Positions 33,644-44,811 of a DNA stretch of 64,000 nt are shown here, one piece after another. Origin of the DNA: Drosophila persimilis (lineage: Eukaryota; Arthropoda; Insecta; Diptera; Drosophilidae); the NCBI RefSeq assembly GCF_003286085.1, contig NW_020825425.1, forward strand, positions 62,001-126,000, read 5' to 3'. Made by a program: the position numbers and the translations under genes. How positions within the stretch are numbered: position 1 is the first letter of the stretch; every line of letters begins with the position of its first letter. The notes under the pieces are model-generated. The model did no database searches, was not told the DNA's origin, and saw nothing but the letters and a program-made list of their open reading frames with translations.

Positions 33644-33687
33644 TCTAAATTCGATACCGAAGCCGCTATCGCTCTGGCCGTCAGAAA

Positions 33688-34076
33688 GTTTTAGACTCTG
33701 GGATATCGGTGGTGCAGAAAGATGACGGCGTGGGTAAGAGTAAATTCGACGAAGATTTCGTCGATTTTTATGAGTGCGCTGGGTTCGGACCGTAGTATCC
33801 TTCGTAGGTAGGAACAAACACGAGCTGTACGACTCGTACAAGAGGCGCATCGAAAAGCTCATGCAGATCCGCAAGCCACTGGACGTACCGCAAAGGGCCC
33901 TGGAACTGCTATCTGGTGCGGATAAAGTAAAGTTCTGCATGTTCAGGAGCACCTTCAAGAAATTCAACGTACTCCAATCCCAGCTTTGGCCGAATGGGCA
34001 CCTGAAGCAGCTTTTGGGCCACTTCGAAATGCCCCAGGAGCGGATTCTCTACTGCCTAAAAATAAAATTATTTTGT
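33688..34076 (+). pseudogene. TAF5-like segment, copy 1 (internal deletion)
   Basis: Parallels 50404-50984 nearly base for base, but about 190 bases are missing after YECAGFGP, which removes the core of the domain and shifts the frame. The remaining C-terminal part (ELYDSYKRRIEKLMQIRKPL through SQLWPNGHLKQLLGHF) is open from 33774. See the copy at 50404 for the family argument. The 3' end runs into an AT-rich CTAAAAATAAAATTATTTTG segment that could hold the poly(A) signal. Confidence 0.55.
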
Positions 34077-34179
34077 TTATAGAAAAAAACTTGGAAATAC
34101 GGATATTCCAGTCTATAAACTCGACTTCCAGGACCAACACGTGTGAATTTAAAGTAATTTTCTTTGGTTCTTTTTAGCC

Positions 34180-34415
34180 AAATTTCGTGAGGATCATCAT
34201 CTTGGACTTTGACTTGTTGGATTTGCGGGATTCGCGAGACTTGCAGGGCTTTGAGCATCTTTTCTTGGACCTCCTGCTTTTGCGCTTTTTGCAAGCCGAC
34301 TTCTTGCGTCTGCGCTTTCCACAACTCGCCTTCTTGGGCTTACTCTTAGCACGGTGGGTTCGCTTTTACGTGTCCAGAAACATTCCTCCTCGTCCAGGGA
34401 GGAGGCAGTCGACAC
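34180..34415 (-). pseudogene. Basic Cys/Lys/Arg-rich (protamine-like) frame, copy 1
   Basis: On minus an acidic start (SSLDEEECFWTRK) leads to a strongly basic cysteine-containing stretch with KSKPKKASCGKRRRKKSACK and SRRSKKRCSKPCKSR. The two lie in different frames because one T is missing relative to copy 2. Composition and CxK/CxR spacing recall sperm nuclear basic proteins (protamine/Mst77F type). Another frame over the same bases (SPRRRVVESADARSRLAKSA) is also open, so frame choice is an inference. No initiator ATG is seen. It lies tail-to-tail with the TAF5-like segment. Confidence 0.45.
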
Positions 34416-34692
34416 TATTGCAGGAGCTGTTGGCTGGCTATGGCATCATGTTCAGTGCAGAGCAAGCTGCTGCTGTTGCCTTGCTTAATGGGCCCTATGG
34501 ATATTGCAGGTCGATAGTCAGGCTGTAGGGAGCAAAAGGGAATTGCTGCACTCATTAGTGGATTTAAATGCGCAAAGAACTCAACCCACGGTACCGAGTT
34601 CTGTGGCCTGGGGACATCGCACGCCAACGCTGCGCTGCGACTTGTACCGCCCTCTGTCCGTGGTATATGGATCCAAACCGGCGTTTGCAGTC
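34384..34692 (+). pseudogene. Unrecognised host-like exon segment, copy 1
   Basis: Two plus-strand frames look coding. LLQELLAGYGIMFSAEQAAA and LLNGPYGYCRSIVRL end in a stop at about 34526. An overlapping frame (34504-34692) has SLVDLNAQRTQPTVPSSVAW and YGSKPAFAVPQ. The latter ends at CAG/GTAATT, a plausible splice donor at 34692. The same segment is at 51305-51594. Function is not recognised; it is head-to-head with the basic frame. Confidence 0.4.
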
Positions 34693-34810
34693 CCGCAGGT
34701 AATTTAAATATGCGGTAAAAGAGCTCATCTTACAAATTTTTCATAAAAACAAAGAATAATTGGAAAAAATTTGGAAAAATGGCAATAAAAATACTAGTAC
34801 TAATTATGTT

Positions 34811-35201
34811 TGAGATGCCAAGCTTTTTTGGCACCTATGTGTTTCAAAAATGAAAAGAGATTTTGGGTTAAACTTTATAATTCGTATTTAATCTTGGTGG
34901 CATAGCGGAAGCCGATTGCATGCTATTGCCAGATAAAATTTATGCGAGATCGATATGCAACCAATGCGCAGAGGGGTTAGCATAGAACTAAACTATAGAC
35001 GACGGCGTTAGATCAAAGTGATTGCCGAAGTGGCGGCAGCAGATCAAAGAAGTTGCCGAAGTGGCGGCGGCAGAGAGCCCCTTTAGCGGGAGAGCGCAGC
35101 AGCTCTGCAGAAAGTCAACGTTTTACAACATAGGCGGCTCTCTCTGCTCATATAATAATAATGTTAAAGTTACGGTTATTCTTCAGCGGCTGGCCCGAAC
35201 A
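34811..35201 (-). mobile_element. 3' LTR of BEL/Pao element 2
   Basis: On minus it starts TGTTCGGGCCAGCC just after the purine tract and ends CTCA. It matches 40311 onward over about 170 bases, with a 26-base insertion near 34920. Confidence 0.75.
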
Positions 35202-38162
35202 TACTCCCCCCGTTGGGAGCTAGTCTCTCAACAGATTCCTTAAGGGGCAGCAAACATAGCCGAGTGACGGCCCTCCTGATGTTTCCTGAGGATGTCTTCA
35301 GGTCAGCGACGCGACACACTCCGTCCTTGCCCATAACGACATCGACCACTCTAGCCAGTGGCCAACGCATTTGAGGAAGATTTTCATCCTTCACCAGAAC
35401 GAGAACGTTCTTGCAGATGTTTTGCACACGCCACTTCGCGCGCTCTTACAAAAGAGTGAGATACTCTTCCCGCCAACGGCTCCAAAATATTTGTTGTAGT
35501 TGGGTGACCCGCTGCCAGCCATCCAGACGATTGTACTTCAGCATAGTTAGGTCAGGCTCGAGGATTTGCTCATGGGGGCCGCCTAAAAGCAGATGAGCAG
35601 GAGTCAAAACGTCTAAATCATCAGGATTTTCTGAAAGCGAGAGCAAAGGGCGAGAGTTAACAATTGCAGTGATCTGACAGATCAGAGTGCGCAGCTCGTC
35701 GAAGCTAAGCACAGATGGTCCAACTGAGCGGTACAGGTGATATTTTGCGGTCTTCACGGCCGCTTCCCACAACCCGCCAAAATGCGGGGAGCGAGCTCCA
35801 TGTGTATAGCCTCAGAAGTGAAGCAGATGAATATGCTAATGTAGCACTTGATCGGAGGCCTTGATGAGTTCAACCATGCGGGGCCTAGTCCTGAAGCATC
35901 TCACACATCTGCTGACAACCCTTGACACTGCTTTAACACCTCCAATGGGCCAATATTCCAGCCGAATTTTGGATATGTTCCCACATCTTCATGATAATAT
36001 CTTATCAGCGCAAAGGTAATGGAATGTCCCTTTGGCAGAATGAGCGGGTGCTGAGCGTCAAATCCTAGCGATGAGTTGCCAAGACGACCTCCAACTCTAA
36101 GCAGTCCAGAATGATCGATGAACGGGTTAAGCGAACTAATAGAACTGGATTTCATGACTTGACCATTGCACCGAATCTCCTTTATGTCCATCCACAAATT
36201 TGCCAGCTGAATGTGTCGAATTAGAAGATGCGTTCCTTGCCGAATATCAGAAACGGTGAGTCCTGGATGCCTAAGACGATGTATAAATTTATGCATGTAG
36301 GCGAATGTGCGCTGCATGCGAAAGAATGAATTCGCAAATTTGCATCCGGACGTGAGATCGGCATGTGGAGACGTGATTAGCAATCCTCTCTTGCGAAGCT
36401 CCAAAGTTGCTATGTTTTTAGTAGGAGATACAGGCCACCTATCCTTGGAGCCTAGCAAAAAGGATGGGCCGTGAAACCATAGCTCTGACTGGATAAGATG
36501 GTTGGGAAGCGAGCCTCTCGAGAGAATATCAGCAGGATTTAAAGATGTGGGAACATAGCGCCATTCCATGGCTGCCGTCAACTCCTGAATTGATGCCACT
36601 CGATTTTCCACGAAAACTTGAAATTTAGCTGGCTCGTCCCTAATCCAAGATAATGGTGTTGACGAATCCGACCAGCAATAGAAAGATTCCCATGTCCTTT
36701 ACATTCTGCATGATTTTCGCAAGCAAATAGGCTCCACTTAATTCCAGCTTAGGAATCAATATAGTCTTTAGCGGCGCCACTCGCGACTTTGAGCACAAAA
36801 CGTGGCTCGAAGACTGGGCTTCCCTGGACACGACATACACGCAATCGCCATATGCTTCTAAGCTGGCATCACAGAATCCGTGAACTTCTGCAGCCATACT
36901 AGAACGAAGAACCAAGCGAGGAAATGAGATCCGAGAAATGCTTGCCAAACTATTTCTCAAGTCCATCCAAGTTGAATGCAACGCTGAGGGTAGGCTTTCA
37001 TCCCAATCCAAATTTTCTCTCCAAAGCTGCTGAAGGAAGATTTTGCACCTGACAATGACTGGATTTATCAATCCAAGAGGGTCGTAGAACCGCGCAATCG
37101 TAGATAAAACCGACCGCTTTGATGGCTTTGAGTTTGTGTCCAGTGCGGACAAGGCAAAAAGCAGCTGATCCGAAGCAGGCTCCCACTCTAAGCCGAGAGT
37201 TTTGGCTAAGTCGCTTCCATCATTAAACTTTAGGAACTTCTCTATGTCATCTTCAGGGGTTCCCTCAATTACTTCCTGGTGACTGGAGCACCATTTCCTA
37301 AGTCTAAAATTACCACGGGACAGTAAAGCTGATGTTTGGTGCATCTTGTCCATGACCTGTGCGACCGAATTACCGCCCGAAATAAGGTCATCCACGTAAA
37401 ACTCCTGCCGCAGAGCAGCTGAGCCAAGAGGGTAGGATTCAGCCTCGTCGATGGCCAGCTGGTGCATTGCGCGGACCGCTAAAAATGATGCAGCCCTCGT
37501 CCCGTATGTGACGGTGTCTAATGTGTAGACTTGAACCTCGGATACAAATTGTCGGGTGGAGACACTCGTACGCAGCGGTACATTTTACAAATGTCCCCAG
37601 TGAGAGCGACTGGATATGTTCGAAAGCGAATCAATATGTTAAACAATGCAGGCTGAATAACAGGGCCTGTCATCATCACATCATTTAGAGAATATCCAGT
37701 TGATGTAGCTGCGGATCCATCGAAAACGACACGGAGTTTTGTCGTCGTACTATCCTCCTTTAGGACACAGTGATGAGGCAAGAAATATTTGCAGAGGCTA
37801 CGGGAATCAGTGTTGACTTGGTGCATATGATGCAAATCAATATACTCCCTCATAAAGGCGGAATACCGCTCCTTGAGTGTAGGATTACGCTCCAGTTTTC
37901 GCTCCAGACTGATGAACCGTCGATAAGCCTGAGCATAAGATTCTCCTAAACGATCAGTATTGTTATTTAGCGGCAGACGAACTGCATACTCCCCGGATGG
38001 CAACCGTGAAAGGTGGCTTACGAAATGTGCTTCACAATCGTCTTCTTCTTGGGTATTCAACCCAGCCTCCACACAATTCTCGACTTCCCAAAACATACGA
38101 AGAGTTTTATCCAACCTTGCTTCCATCTCAGCTATCGAATCTGGACAATTGTGCGTGGCCAA
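35202..38162 (-). pseudogene. BEL/Pao element 2 pol (RT-RNase H intact motifs, integrase core deleted)
   Basis: The RT enters with TTKLRVVFDGSAATSTGYSL and GDICKMYRCVRVSP (38162-37518), shifts frame, and continues at 37467-36640 with the catalytic FYVDDLISGG. RNase H-type sequence includes FCDASLEAYGDCVYVVSREA. The integrase N-terminal part (ADILSRGSLPNHLIQ, LLRVGGRLGNSSL) is at 36611-35901. The next frame begins at MWEAAVKTAKYHLYRS, downstream of the catalytic Glu, so the DDE core is missing around 35790-35900. The tail LVLVKDENLPQMRWPLARVV ends in the LTR. Confidence 0.8.
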
Positions 38163-38290
38163 AAGCGCCGAGCTTGATACCTTCTGTCCACCACCAGATA
38201 CGATCCACCCAAGCCGGGTCTTCTGCAGAAGAGGCAGTCCATCGTTTGATTTGTTTGATTTGGTTTGATTTGGCCTACGCAGAGGAGATC

Positions 38291-39813
38291 TTAAAGGACG
38301 CTCGCACCAATGATGAGATCAACCCGTTGAGGATTGAAAAATGCACGATCAGCGAGCTCAATGTTAGATGGAATACGCCAATCGGATACATTTACTGTCA
38401 TACTTGGTTGAGAATCGGTAATCGTGGGGGCGATGAGAGCAGTAAGCGTAGTTGTGTAAGCAGAGGTGCGAGAATGCATACAAATGCTTATGGTGGATCC
38501 CTCAGTAGAAACGCTGGTATCGCCCAGCCCAGACACCAGTGCAGACGATTGAGTTCTCCTAAGCTGAAGCTGCTGGGCGAACCTGGATGTGACGAGATGC
38601 AGCTGCGATCCTGAATCTAAGATGGCACGACAAGGAACTAAAACGCCAGACCGATTCTTCACGAGAACCACGGCTGTAGCCAGAAGCACAACATCAGAGT
38701 GAAGACCTTGGGCAGCAAGAGAGGTAGACGAAGGTAGAGACGAGCTGCTAGCAAAATTTTGAGCAACGGAAAGAGTGTCCGGTTGAACGGCCAGATCGGG
38801 AGGAGTAATACCTGGGCAGCTTTGTGTTGTGGGCTGTATACTATCGAAGTGCAACAAACTATGATGCCTACCGCCGCATACTCGACATTTTCCATTATTG
38901 CATGCGCGGGTCCGGTGCCCCGGTTTTAGGCAATTGAATATCTTGCACGAGTATATTCCATGGCCCGCTGAGTGGCAAAAGACGCATACAGACGGGTCGG
39001 CGGAAGAGTTGGAAGCTAAAAACGTTTTCTTAACCTGCGTATAGGAATGGTTTTTTCCCACCTGATCGCTACTAGCGTGTGTCGCTGTAGCATATTCCAA
39101 TCGCTCCATTTTCTGGCAGCGTTGCTGCAAGAATTCGAAGAATTCCTCTGCGGTAGGTATAGCATCCGACGATGTGTGCTCCTCCCATTTGGTTTGCGTC
39201 TTCGAATCCAACTTCTGCCGCAGCATGTTGATGACCATGAATCCTGAAATCTCCTCCTGAAGCTCCTCAGTTCCCAATGTCTGCAACGCTCGCATGTGTA
39301 AATTGACTGCATCCGAAAACTCTCGAAGCCTTTTAGCAAGATGCGAGTCTACCCTCTTTAGCCCAAGAATCTTTTTGATGTGTGCCTGGAAAACAAGTCT
39401 TTTGTTATTAAAGCGTTTATTAAGTATATCCAGAGCCGCACGATAATTGGCACTGGAGAGCTCCAACGATCGAACCGAATCCAAAGCCGCATCAGCGAGG
39501 CAACAGCGAGGAATTTCTCGATGTTACTGAGATCCGCATCCGCTTCAATCACCGATTTGAACATTGCCATAAAATCCGAGAACTCGACGTATCCACCAGA
39601 AAACTTAGGCACCTTCAGCTCAGGAAGTCGCTGCTTGTGAGCCATGATGATGGTACTATGTCCGGAATGGCTTGGCAGAGTCGTAGAATGGGCAGCGGCG
39701 TGTGACTGGCTTACTTCAACAGCGGCCAGCAACTCAGCTTTCAACGATATGAAAAGAGTATCGAAGATTTCGCGCAGCTCACTCCCAATCTCGTTTTGAT
39801 CGAGAGCCTCCAA
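38291..39813 (-). pseudogene. BEL/Pao element 2 gag and protease
   Basis: Gag spans two overlapping frames (39813-39358 and 39484-38291) with LPELKVPKFSGGYVEFSDFM and a cysteine/histidine knuckle region (CVFCHSAGHGIYSCKIFNC, CRVCGGRHHSLLHF). The protease active site is AILDSGSQLHLVTSRFAQQL near 38600. Its pattern is that of the BEL-type gag/protease of elements 1 and 4. Confidence 0.82.
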
Positions 39814-40310
39814 TTAATTATGGGCCTTATTGAATTCCTCTCGAATTTCTGCCAACGTATCAAGGCGCACCTCGACTTCCGCGGCGGTCAGCTTATCGAT
39901 TTTATTCCCCGCGAAGGATTTGCCAAGCCTGTGCAAGCCTGACTTTTACGCTTATACAGACTCAGTCAGGAATCAGCAACCACAATATTTACGCCCGCGC
40001 CTGTATTCGGATCGTTGTCCATGTTAACCGTTGTGCAATTCGACACAACAACGGAAAATGAAATACCGCTTAAGCGACGATATATAGACGCGAGAGCGAG
40101 AATGCAAGACACGAAAAGTCAAGAACAGCGGCTGCAGCTGCGCAGAGAATGAGAGATTCGACGCTTAAAGTACCGGAATTTGTCTATAAATATTCCAGCC
40201 GCACTCTCACTGAATTTGCACTGTTTTTCAACGTGCACCCAAATGTATTTGTTGGTAGTTAAACGCGATTAAGCAATGGTTTTATATCACGTCGGGGGGT
40301 CACCAAAGTT

Positions 40311-40526
40311 TGAGATGCCAAGCTTTTTGGCACCTATGTGTTTCAAAAATGAAAAGAGATTTTGGGTTAAACTTTATAGTTCGTATTTAATCTTGGTGGC
40401 TTAGCGGAAGCCGATTGCGAGATCGATATGCAACCAATGCGCAGAGTGGTTAGCATAGAACTAAACTATAGACGACGTGAGAGACTCCTACGATTGAGTT
40501 TCTTGTGTGTTTGTAATTCTATTTTT
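40311..40526 (-). mobile_element. 5' LTR (partial) of BEL/Pao element 2
   Basis: Shares its first ~170 bases with the 3' LTR; the remaining ~48 bases up to the Helentron differ. The LTR does not resume cleanly beyond the Helentron at 41633, so it is truncated or rearranged. Confidence 0.7.
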
Positions 40527-41632
40527 TATACCCGATACTCAAAATGAGTATTGGGGTATATTAGATTTGTGGTGAAAGTGGATGTGTGTAACGTCCAGAA
40601 GGAATCGTTTCCGACCCCATAAAGTATATATATTCTTGATCACCATCAATAGCCGAGTCGATTGAGCCCTTTCTGTCTGTCCGTCCGTCCGTCTGTCCGT
40701 CTGTCCGTCCCCTTCAGCGCCTAATGCTCAAAGACTATAAGAGCTAGAGCAACGATGTTTTGGATCCAGACTTCTGTGATATGTCACTGCTCCAAAAATA
40801 TTTCAAAACTTTGCCCCGCCCACTTCCGCCCCCACAAAGGGCGAAAATCTGTGGCATCCACAATTTCGACGATACGAGAAAACTAAAAACGCAGAATCGT
40901 AGAAGATGACTATATCTTCTAGAGTGCAAAATCTGAACCAGATCGTATAATTATTACAGCCAGAATCACGAAAACAATATCACTCTTTCTCGCTCTGTCT
41001 CACTCTAACACACAGGTTTCATGGTCGGTTTTGCCAATTGCAAAATATGAGTTCAAGGATCTCAGAACCTATAAAAGACAGAGCAACCAAATTTGGTATC
41101 CACACTCCTGTGATATCGGACCTTGACCGTTTCCTGTCCAAATTTCGCCACACCCCCTTCCGCCCCCGCAAAGGACGAAAATCTGAGGCAACCACAAATC
41201 TCAGAGACTATTAAGGCTAGAGTAACCAAATTTGGTACACACACTCCTTTAAGATGTCACTATAAAACGTATATCTCAGAATTTCGCCCCACCCCCATCC
41301 GCCCCCACAAAAGACGAAAATCTGTTGCATCCACAATATTGCAGATTTGAGAAAACTAAAAACGCAGAATCAAAGACAATGACCATATCTATTAGATTGC
41401 TGAATCTGGATCAGATCAGATCATTTTTATAGCCAAAAGGAACAAATCAATTTGCAGTGGCTACGCAGCGCCCGACGTCACGCTCAGACTGATTTTCTGT
41501 CTCTCTCGCACGCACTCTTTGTCGTGTCGTTAAATATTAGCGCCATCTGCCGGAGGAGAGCCATACTGACTTAGTATCGGGTATAACCGTAGAGTTGCGG
41601 TGTCCGCAGCAACTCACAACGTTCCCCCTCGT
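40527..41632 (+). mobile_element. Full-length INE-1/DINE-type Helentron (ISY-like), 1106 bp
   Basis: Starts TATACCCGATACTCAAAATG and ends CCCCCTCGTT. A subterminal AGTATCGGGTATA near 41573-41586 mirrors the 5' end, and a hairpin GAGTTGCGGTGTCCGCAGCA precedes the 3' end. A CTGTCCGT-type microsatellite is at about 40670-40710. No protein-coding capacity is seen, so it depends on an autonomous relative. The start, the microsatellite and the GTCGATTGAGCC block match what is known of INE-1/DINE. The ISY name (D. miranda) is recalled from length and character and not verified. Confidence 0.85.
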
Positions 41633-42000
41633 TTTTTGTTTGAAAATTTACATTGGGGCCACGTGCGCCATGCCGTGCTTCCATTAGTTCCGAAATCTTT
41701 CGCGTTGTTGTGCCAATGGCGACGCCATCGGATGCGACGATGCCCAGAGATGTGTGGCCTTTGGATACCGCTTTCAACGCATACGACGATTGCCGTATAA
41801 CCATAAACGCTTGCGAAAACTTCAACTGTTCAACCATTTCTGAAAAAAGTAGACATAAAAGTTAAAGTGAAACGAAAGTCGGCATCCAGGTCGTGGAAGT
41901 TGGGGTCAACGGGACGCATCGGTACGCCATACAAATTGCGTTCCAAGTCCTACTCGGAGGCACCTAAATTGTCACTCATTTTACTTATTTTTCAGTTAAA
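41633..42000 (-). pseudogene. Proteasome alpha-subunit-like 5' gene end, copy 2 (intron kept)
   Basis: The inverted second copy of 27614-27947. On minus, an upstream exon-like part begins MSDNLGASE with a stop directly after it, then ERNLYGVPMRP and DPNFHDLDADFRF. An acceptor-like TTTTTTCAG follows, and the second exon reads VSKGHTSLGIVASDGVAIGT. The exon ends ARHGARGPN before the sequence leaves the gene at about 41640. Retained intron-like sequence in both copies argues for DNA-level duplication over retroposition. Gene identity is by motif only. Confidence 0.45.
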
Positions 42001-42084
42001 ACCCAATGAAGCTATGATTTTGCTAATCTTATCGATGTTTAAATCGTTTCCACATCGCATCGTGTCGATGTATTTGCGAGTAAT

Positions 42085-42653
42085 TATACCCGATACTCAA
42101 AATGAGTATTGGGGTATATTAGATTTGTGGTAAAAGTGGATGTGTGTAACGTCCAGAAGGAATCGTTTCAGACCCCATAAAGTATATATGTTCTTGATCA
42201 GCATCAATAGCCGAGTCGATTGAGCCATGTCTGCCTGTCCGTCCCTATCATCGCCTAGTGCTCAAAGACTATAAGAGCTAGAGCAACGACATTATACATC
42301 CGGACTTCTTTGATATGTCACTGCTACAGAAATATTTCACCGCCCACTTCCGCCCCCACAAAAGGCGAAAATCTGTGACATCCACAATTTCGACGATACG
42401 AGAAAACTAAAAACGCAGAATCGTAGAAGATGACTATTTCTTCTAGAGTGCAAAATCTGAACCAGATCGTATAATTATTACAGCCAGAATCACGAAAACA
42501 ATTTCACTCTTTCTCGCTCTGTCTCACTCTAACACACAGGTTTCATGGTCGGTTTTGCCAATTGCAAAATATGAGTTCAAGGATCTCAGAACCTATAAAA
42601 GCCAGAGCAACCAAATTTGGTATCCACACTCCTGTGATATCGGACCTTGACTG
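42085..42653 (+). mobile_element. Helentron copy, 5' part (split by a nested LTR element)
   Basis: Starts TATACCCGATACTC and runs parallel to the copy at 40527 up to GATATCGGACCTTGACTG. It resumes at 45121. An internal 13-base gap relative to the full copy removes AAAACTTTGCCCC near 42338. Confidence 0.9.
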
Positions 42654-42946
42654 TGTAGCAAGGTAATAATTAGTGAGGCATTCAACTAGTATTTAAAATA
42701 GCATACAGCGCGCATTGGTATTTACCGCACCATCGATACACTCGGCGGGAAATACCAATAGTGAGATATCGGATAAGAAACATCGATAATAGAGTAAGTG
42801 CACTTTGTAAATGGCGATTGTGAGAGACGGACGCGCAGCTAATAAAAAAGAGTTATATCAAATCGCCGGGCTTGTATTTTTATACCTAGACAGTTCACTC
42901 ACGCACCGATATTGGTCACTACAATTCCCGGGTTAGACGGCCTACA
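42654..42946 (+). mobile_element. 5' LTR of the Mdg3-like deletion derivative
   Basis: TGTAGCAAGG...CGGCCTACA, 293 bases. It contains ATCGATA-type motifs at three places (near 42730, 42772 and 42783) that resemble DREF sites. Confidence 0.93.
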
Positions 42947-42949
42947 ATT

Positions 42950-42961
42950 TCAGAAGTGGGA
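42950..42961 (+). other. tRNA-Leu primer-binding site
   Basis: TCAGAAGTGGGA is complementary to the conserved 3' end of tRNA-Leu (TCCCACTTCTGA). Four bases separate the 5' LTR from it. Confidence 0.7.
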
Positions 42962-43044
42962 TAGGATCAACCACCGGCAGTGAAAAATAGCGAAAATTTT
43001 TCTTTTCTCGTCCGTCGAAGACGCCATTGCTGAAAAAAAAAAAC

Positions 43045-44457
43045 ATGTCGGACTTGGTCGGCACGGAGGAGTTCTCGGCCGCCCAGCTGCGCGGATGGCT
43101 GGAGTCCCTCAATCTACCAAAAGGTGGAAGCAAAGACTTAACGAAATACCAGTAGTGCTGCGGGGACAGGGACCACCGGCAGCCGAAGCATGCGAGAACG
43201 AGAGGGAAGATGAGGCAGCCGCAGATCAAGATTTGACGAAGAGCGAACGCAAAGAGAAGAACGAAAAAGCACCGCAAGCGCCTGGGCACAACAACAACCA
43301 CGGCGAATATCGAGCAGAGGTTGAAATGTTAAAATTGCAAGTCGAGCTGCTGAAGCTGTAGAGCGAGAGGGAGAAGGAAGGGAGAGGAGAGAACACAACA
43401 CCAGCCGCCAACAATGACGCTGGCGTCATGTTGCTAAATGCCGCCAAAGACGTGTTGCCAACATATCATGGCAACATTTCTGGAAACAACGATGACGTCA
43501 CAACTTGGATCGCGCAGTTTAAGGCCATCGCCAAATTTAAAATTGTAAGTGACATTTGCAAGGAGAAGGAGAGTGAGACGAAAAACGAGTGTGAAATAAA
43601 AAATGAGTGTTTAGGAGAAAATGAGTGTTTAGAAGAAAATGAGTGTGAAATAAAAAATGAGTGTTTAGGAGAAAATGAGTGTTTAGAAGAAAATGAGTGT
43701 GAAATAAAAAATGAGTGTTTAGAAAAAAATGAGTGTGGAATAGAGAATGAGCGTTTAGGAGAATATGAGTGTGAAGTAAAAGATGAGGGTGGTAAAGAGA
43801 ACGAGCATGAAGTAGAAAGTGAAGGCAAGGTAGAAAATGAGTGTTCTGCAATGGTTGAGTGTCTGGAAGACAGCGATACCTGCGAGAGCGTAAAAGCCAA
43901 TTTCAACGAACTACCAAGCCAGTATCCAGACAAAGAAAACGATTGGGAGTTGAAAGTAGGGACAGATTGTAGCCAAGAACTCGCAGGACGACTTAAATAC
44001 ATGTTTAGGACAGCGTATGTAAACGCAGAAAGACCAAACTTACCACAAACCAAGTGGGAAATGAAGTTGAATTTCGAACACGAAAAACCGTTTCATTGCC
44101 CACCTAGAAGACTGTCGTATAGCGAAAAAGCCCAAGTACAGAAAATGATAGACGATTACACAGAAAAAGGTTACATCAGAACCAGTGAGTCAGAATACGT
44201 TTCGCCTATAGTACTGGTAAAAAAAGAATTCGGGAGAGTTGAGACGGTGCGTCGATTATCGCACACTTAATAAAGGAATGATAAAGGACAATTACCCAAC
44301 ACCTCTTATAGACGACCTACTAGATAAACTGTCAGGGAAAAGACTTTTCACCAAGTTAGACCTGAAGAATGGATACTTCCACGTATTTATGCATGTGTTT
44401 CAAAGATTCACAAACAAGCAGCAGATTCAAAGCGAAGGGGGCCACACGTGTACGTAG
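43045..44457 (+). pseudogene. Gag remnant with acidic tandem repeats fused to RT N-terminus
   Basis: The gag start MSDLVGTEEFSAAQLRGWLE at 43045 ends at a stop at 43153. A second frame with a coiled-coil-like LKLQVELLKL follows and also stops. The third frame (43428-44270) starts LLNAAKDVLPTYHGNISGNN, a gag capsid-type block, then changes into an acidic array built on ENECLEENECEIKNEC. It continues into the RT entry (EKAQVQKMIDDYTEKGYIRT) with a frameshift near 44245, then RCVDYRTLNKGMIKDNYPTP and LDLKNGYFHV, where RT is cut off at about 44390. Confidence 0.75.
43577..43850 (+). repeat. Tandem 54-bp/18-bp acidic-coding repeat in the gag remnant
   Basis: AAAAATGAGTGT-containing units of 18 bases combine into a 54-base higher-order unit present about 2.5 times, then decay rightwards. 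Confidence 0.85.
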
Positions 44458-44720
44458 ACAATGATCTAGTTATGGTGAGAAATTTCGACACTCATATAGG
44501 GGTGTCTAAAAAGCTTATCCCGAAGTTCAAAGGACCTTATAAGATATCAAAGGTGTTAAAAAATGATTGGTATTTGCTAGAAGATGTAGAGGGGTTTCAA
44601 CAATCAAGGATCCCGTATAAAGGAGTTTGGGCGGTGGCAAATATGAAGCCGTGGATTGAAAATGGTAATAATGCAAATGTCACAGGGAATCAAAATGAAG
44701 AAAATGATTGTAATACGTAA
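44448..44720 (+). pseudogene. Integrase C-terminal GPY-like end of the deletion derivative
   Basis: PKFKGPYKISKVLKNDWYLL and KGVWAVANMKPWIE mark the C-terminal module of Mdg3-like integrases. It is joined to RT sequence by a deletion of roughly two-thirds of pol. The stop is at 44718-44720. Confidence 0.75.
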
Positions 44721-44811
44721 ACTGAGAATGTTAAGAGTAAACCACACCCAACTGTAATAAATCAACCTATCTAGAAACTAACTTAAATGTAAGGAGTTCA
44801 GGAGCACTCCG

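Larger units (their letters stand above)
34811..40526 (-). mobile_element. BEL/Pao element 2 with both LTRs
   Basis: Left (3') LTR 34811-35201 and right (5') LTR 40311-40526 share the TGAGATGCCAAGCTTTTTTG...CTATAGACGACG part; the right one diverges or is cut after about 216 bases, where a Helentron starts. The primer-site leader TTTGGTGACCCCCCGACGTG lies inside the 5' LTR on minus. The pol C-terminus runs through the purine tract (GGGGGGAG) into the 3' LTR, an overlap common in BEL elements. The integrase core is deleted. Confidence 0.85.

Noticed and set aside
40664-40712. CRISPR-like or regulatory tandem array (GTCCGTCC repeats)
   Set aside because: Microsatellite typical of INE-1/DINE elements; no spacers, and the organism is eukaryotic.
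43466-44053. Minus-strand Ser/His/Phe-rich frame (FSSKHSFSPKHSFF repeats)
   Set aside because: Mirror of the acidic-coding repeat in the gag remnant; the gag strand is supported by flanking capsid and RT motifs.
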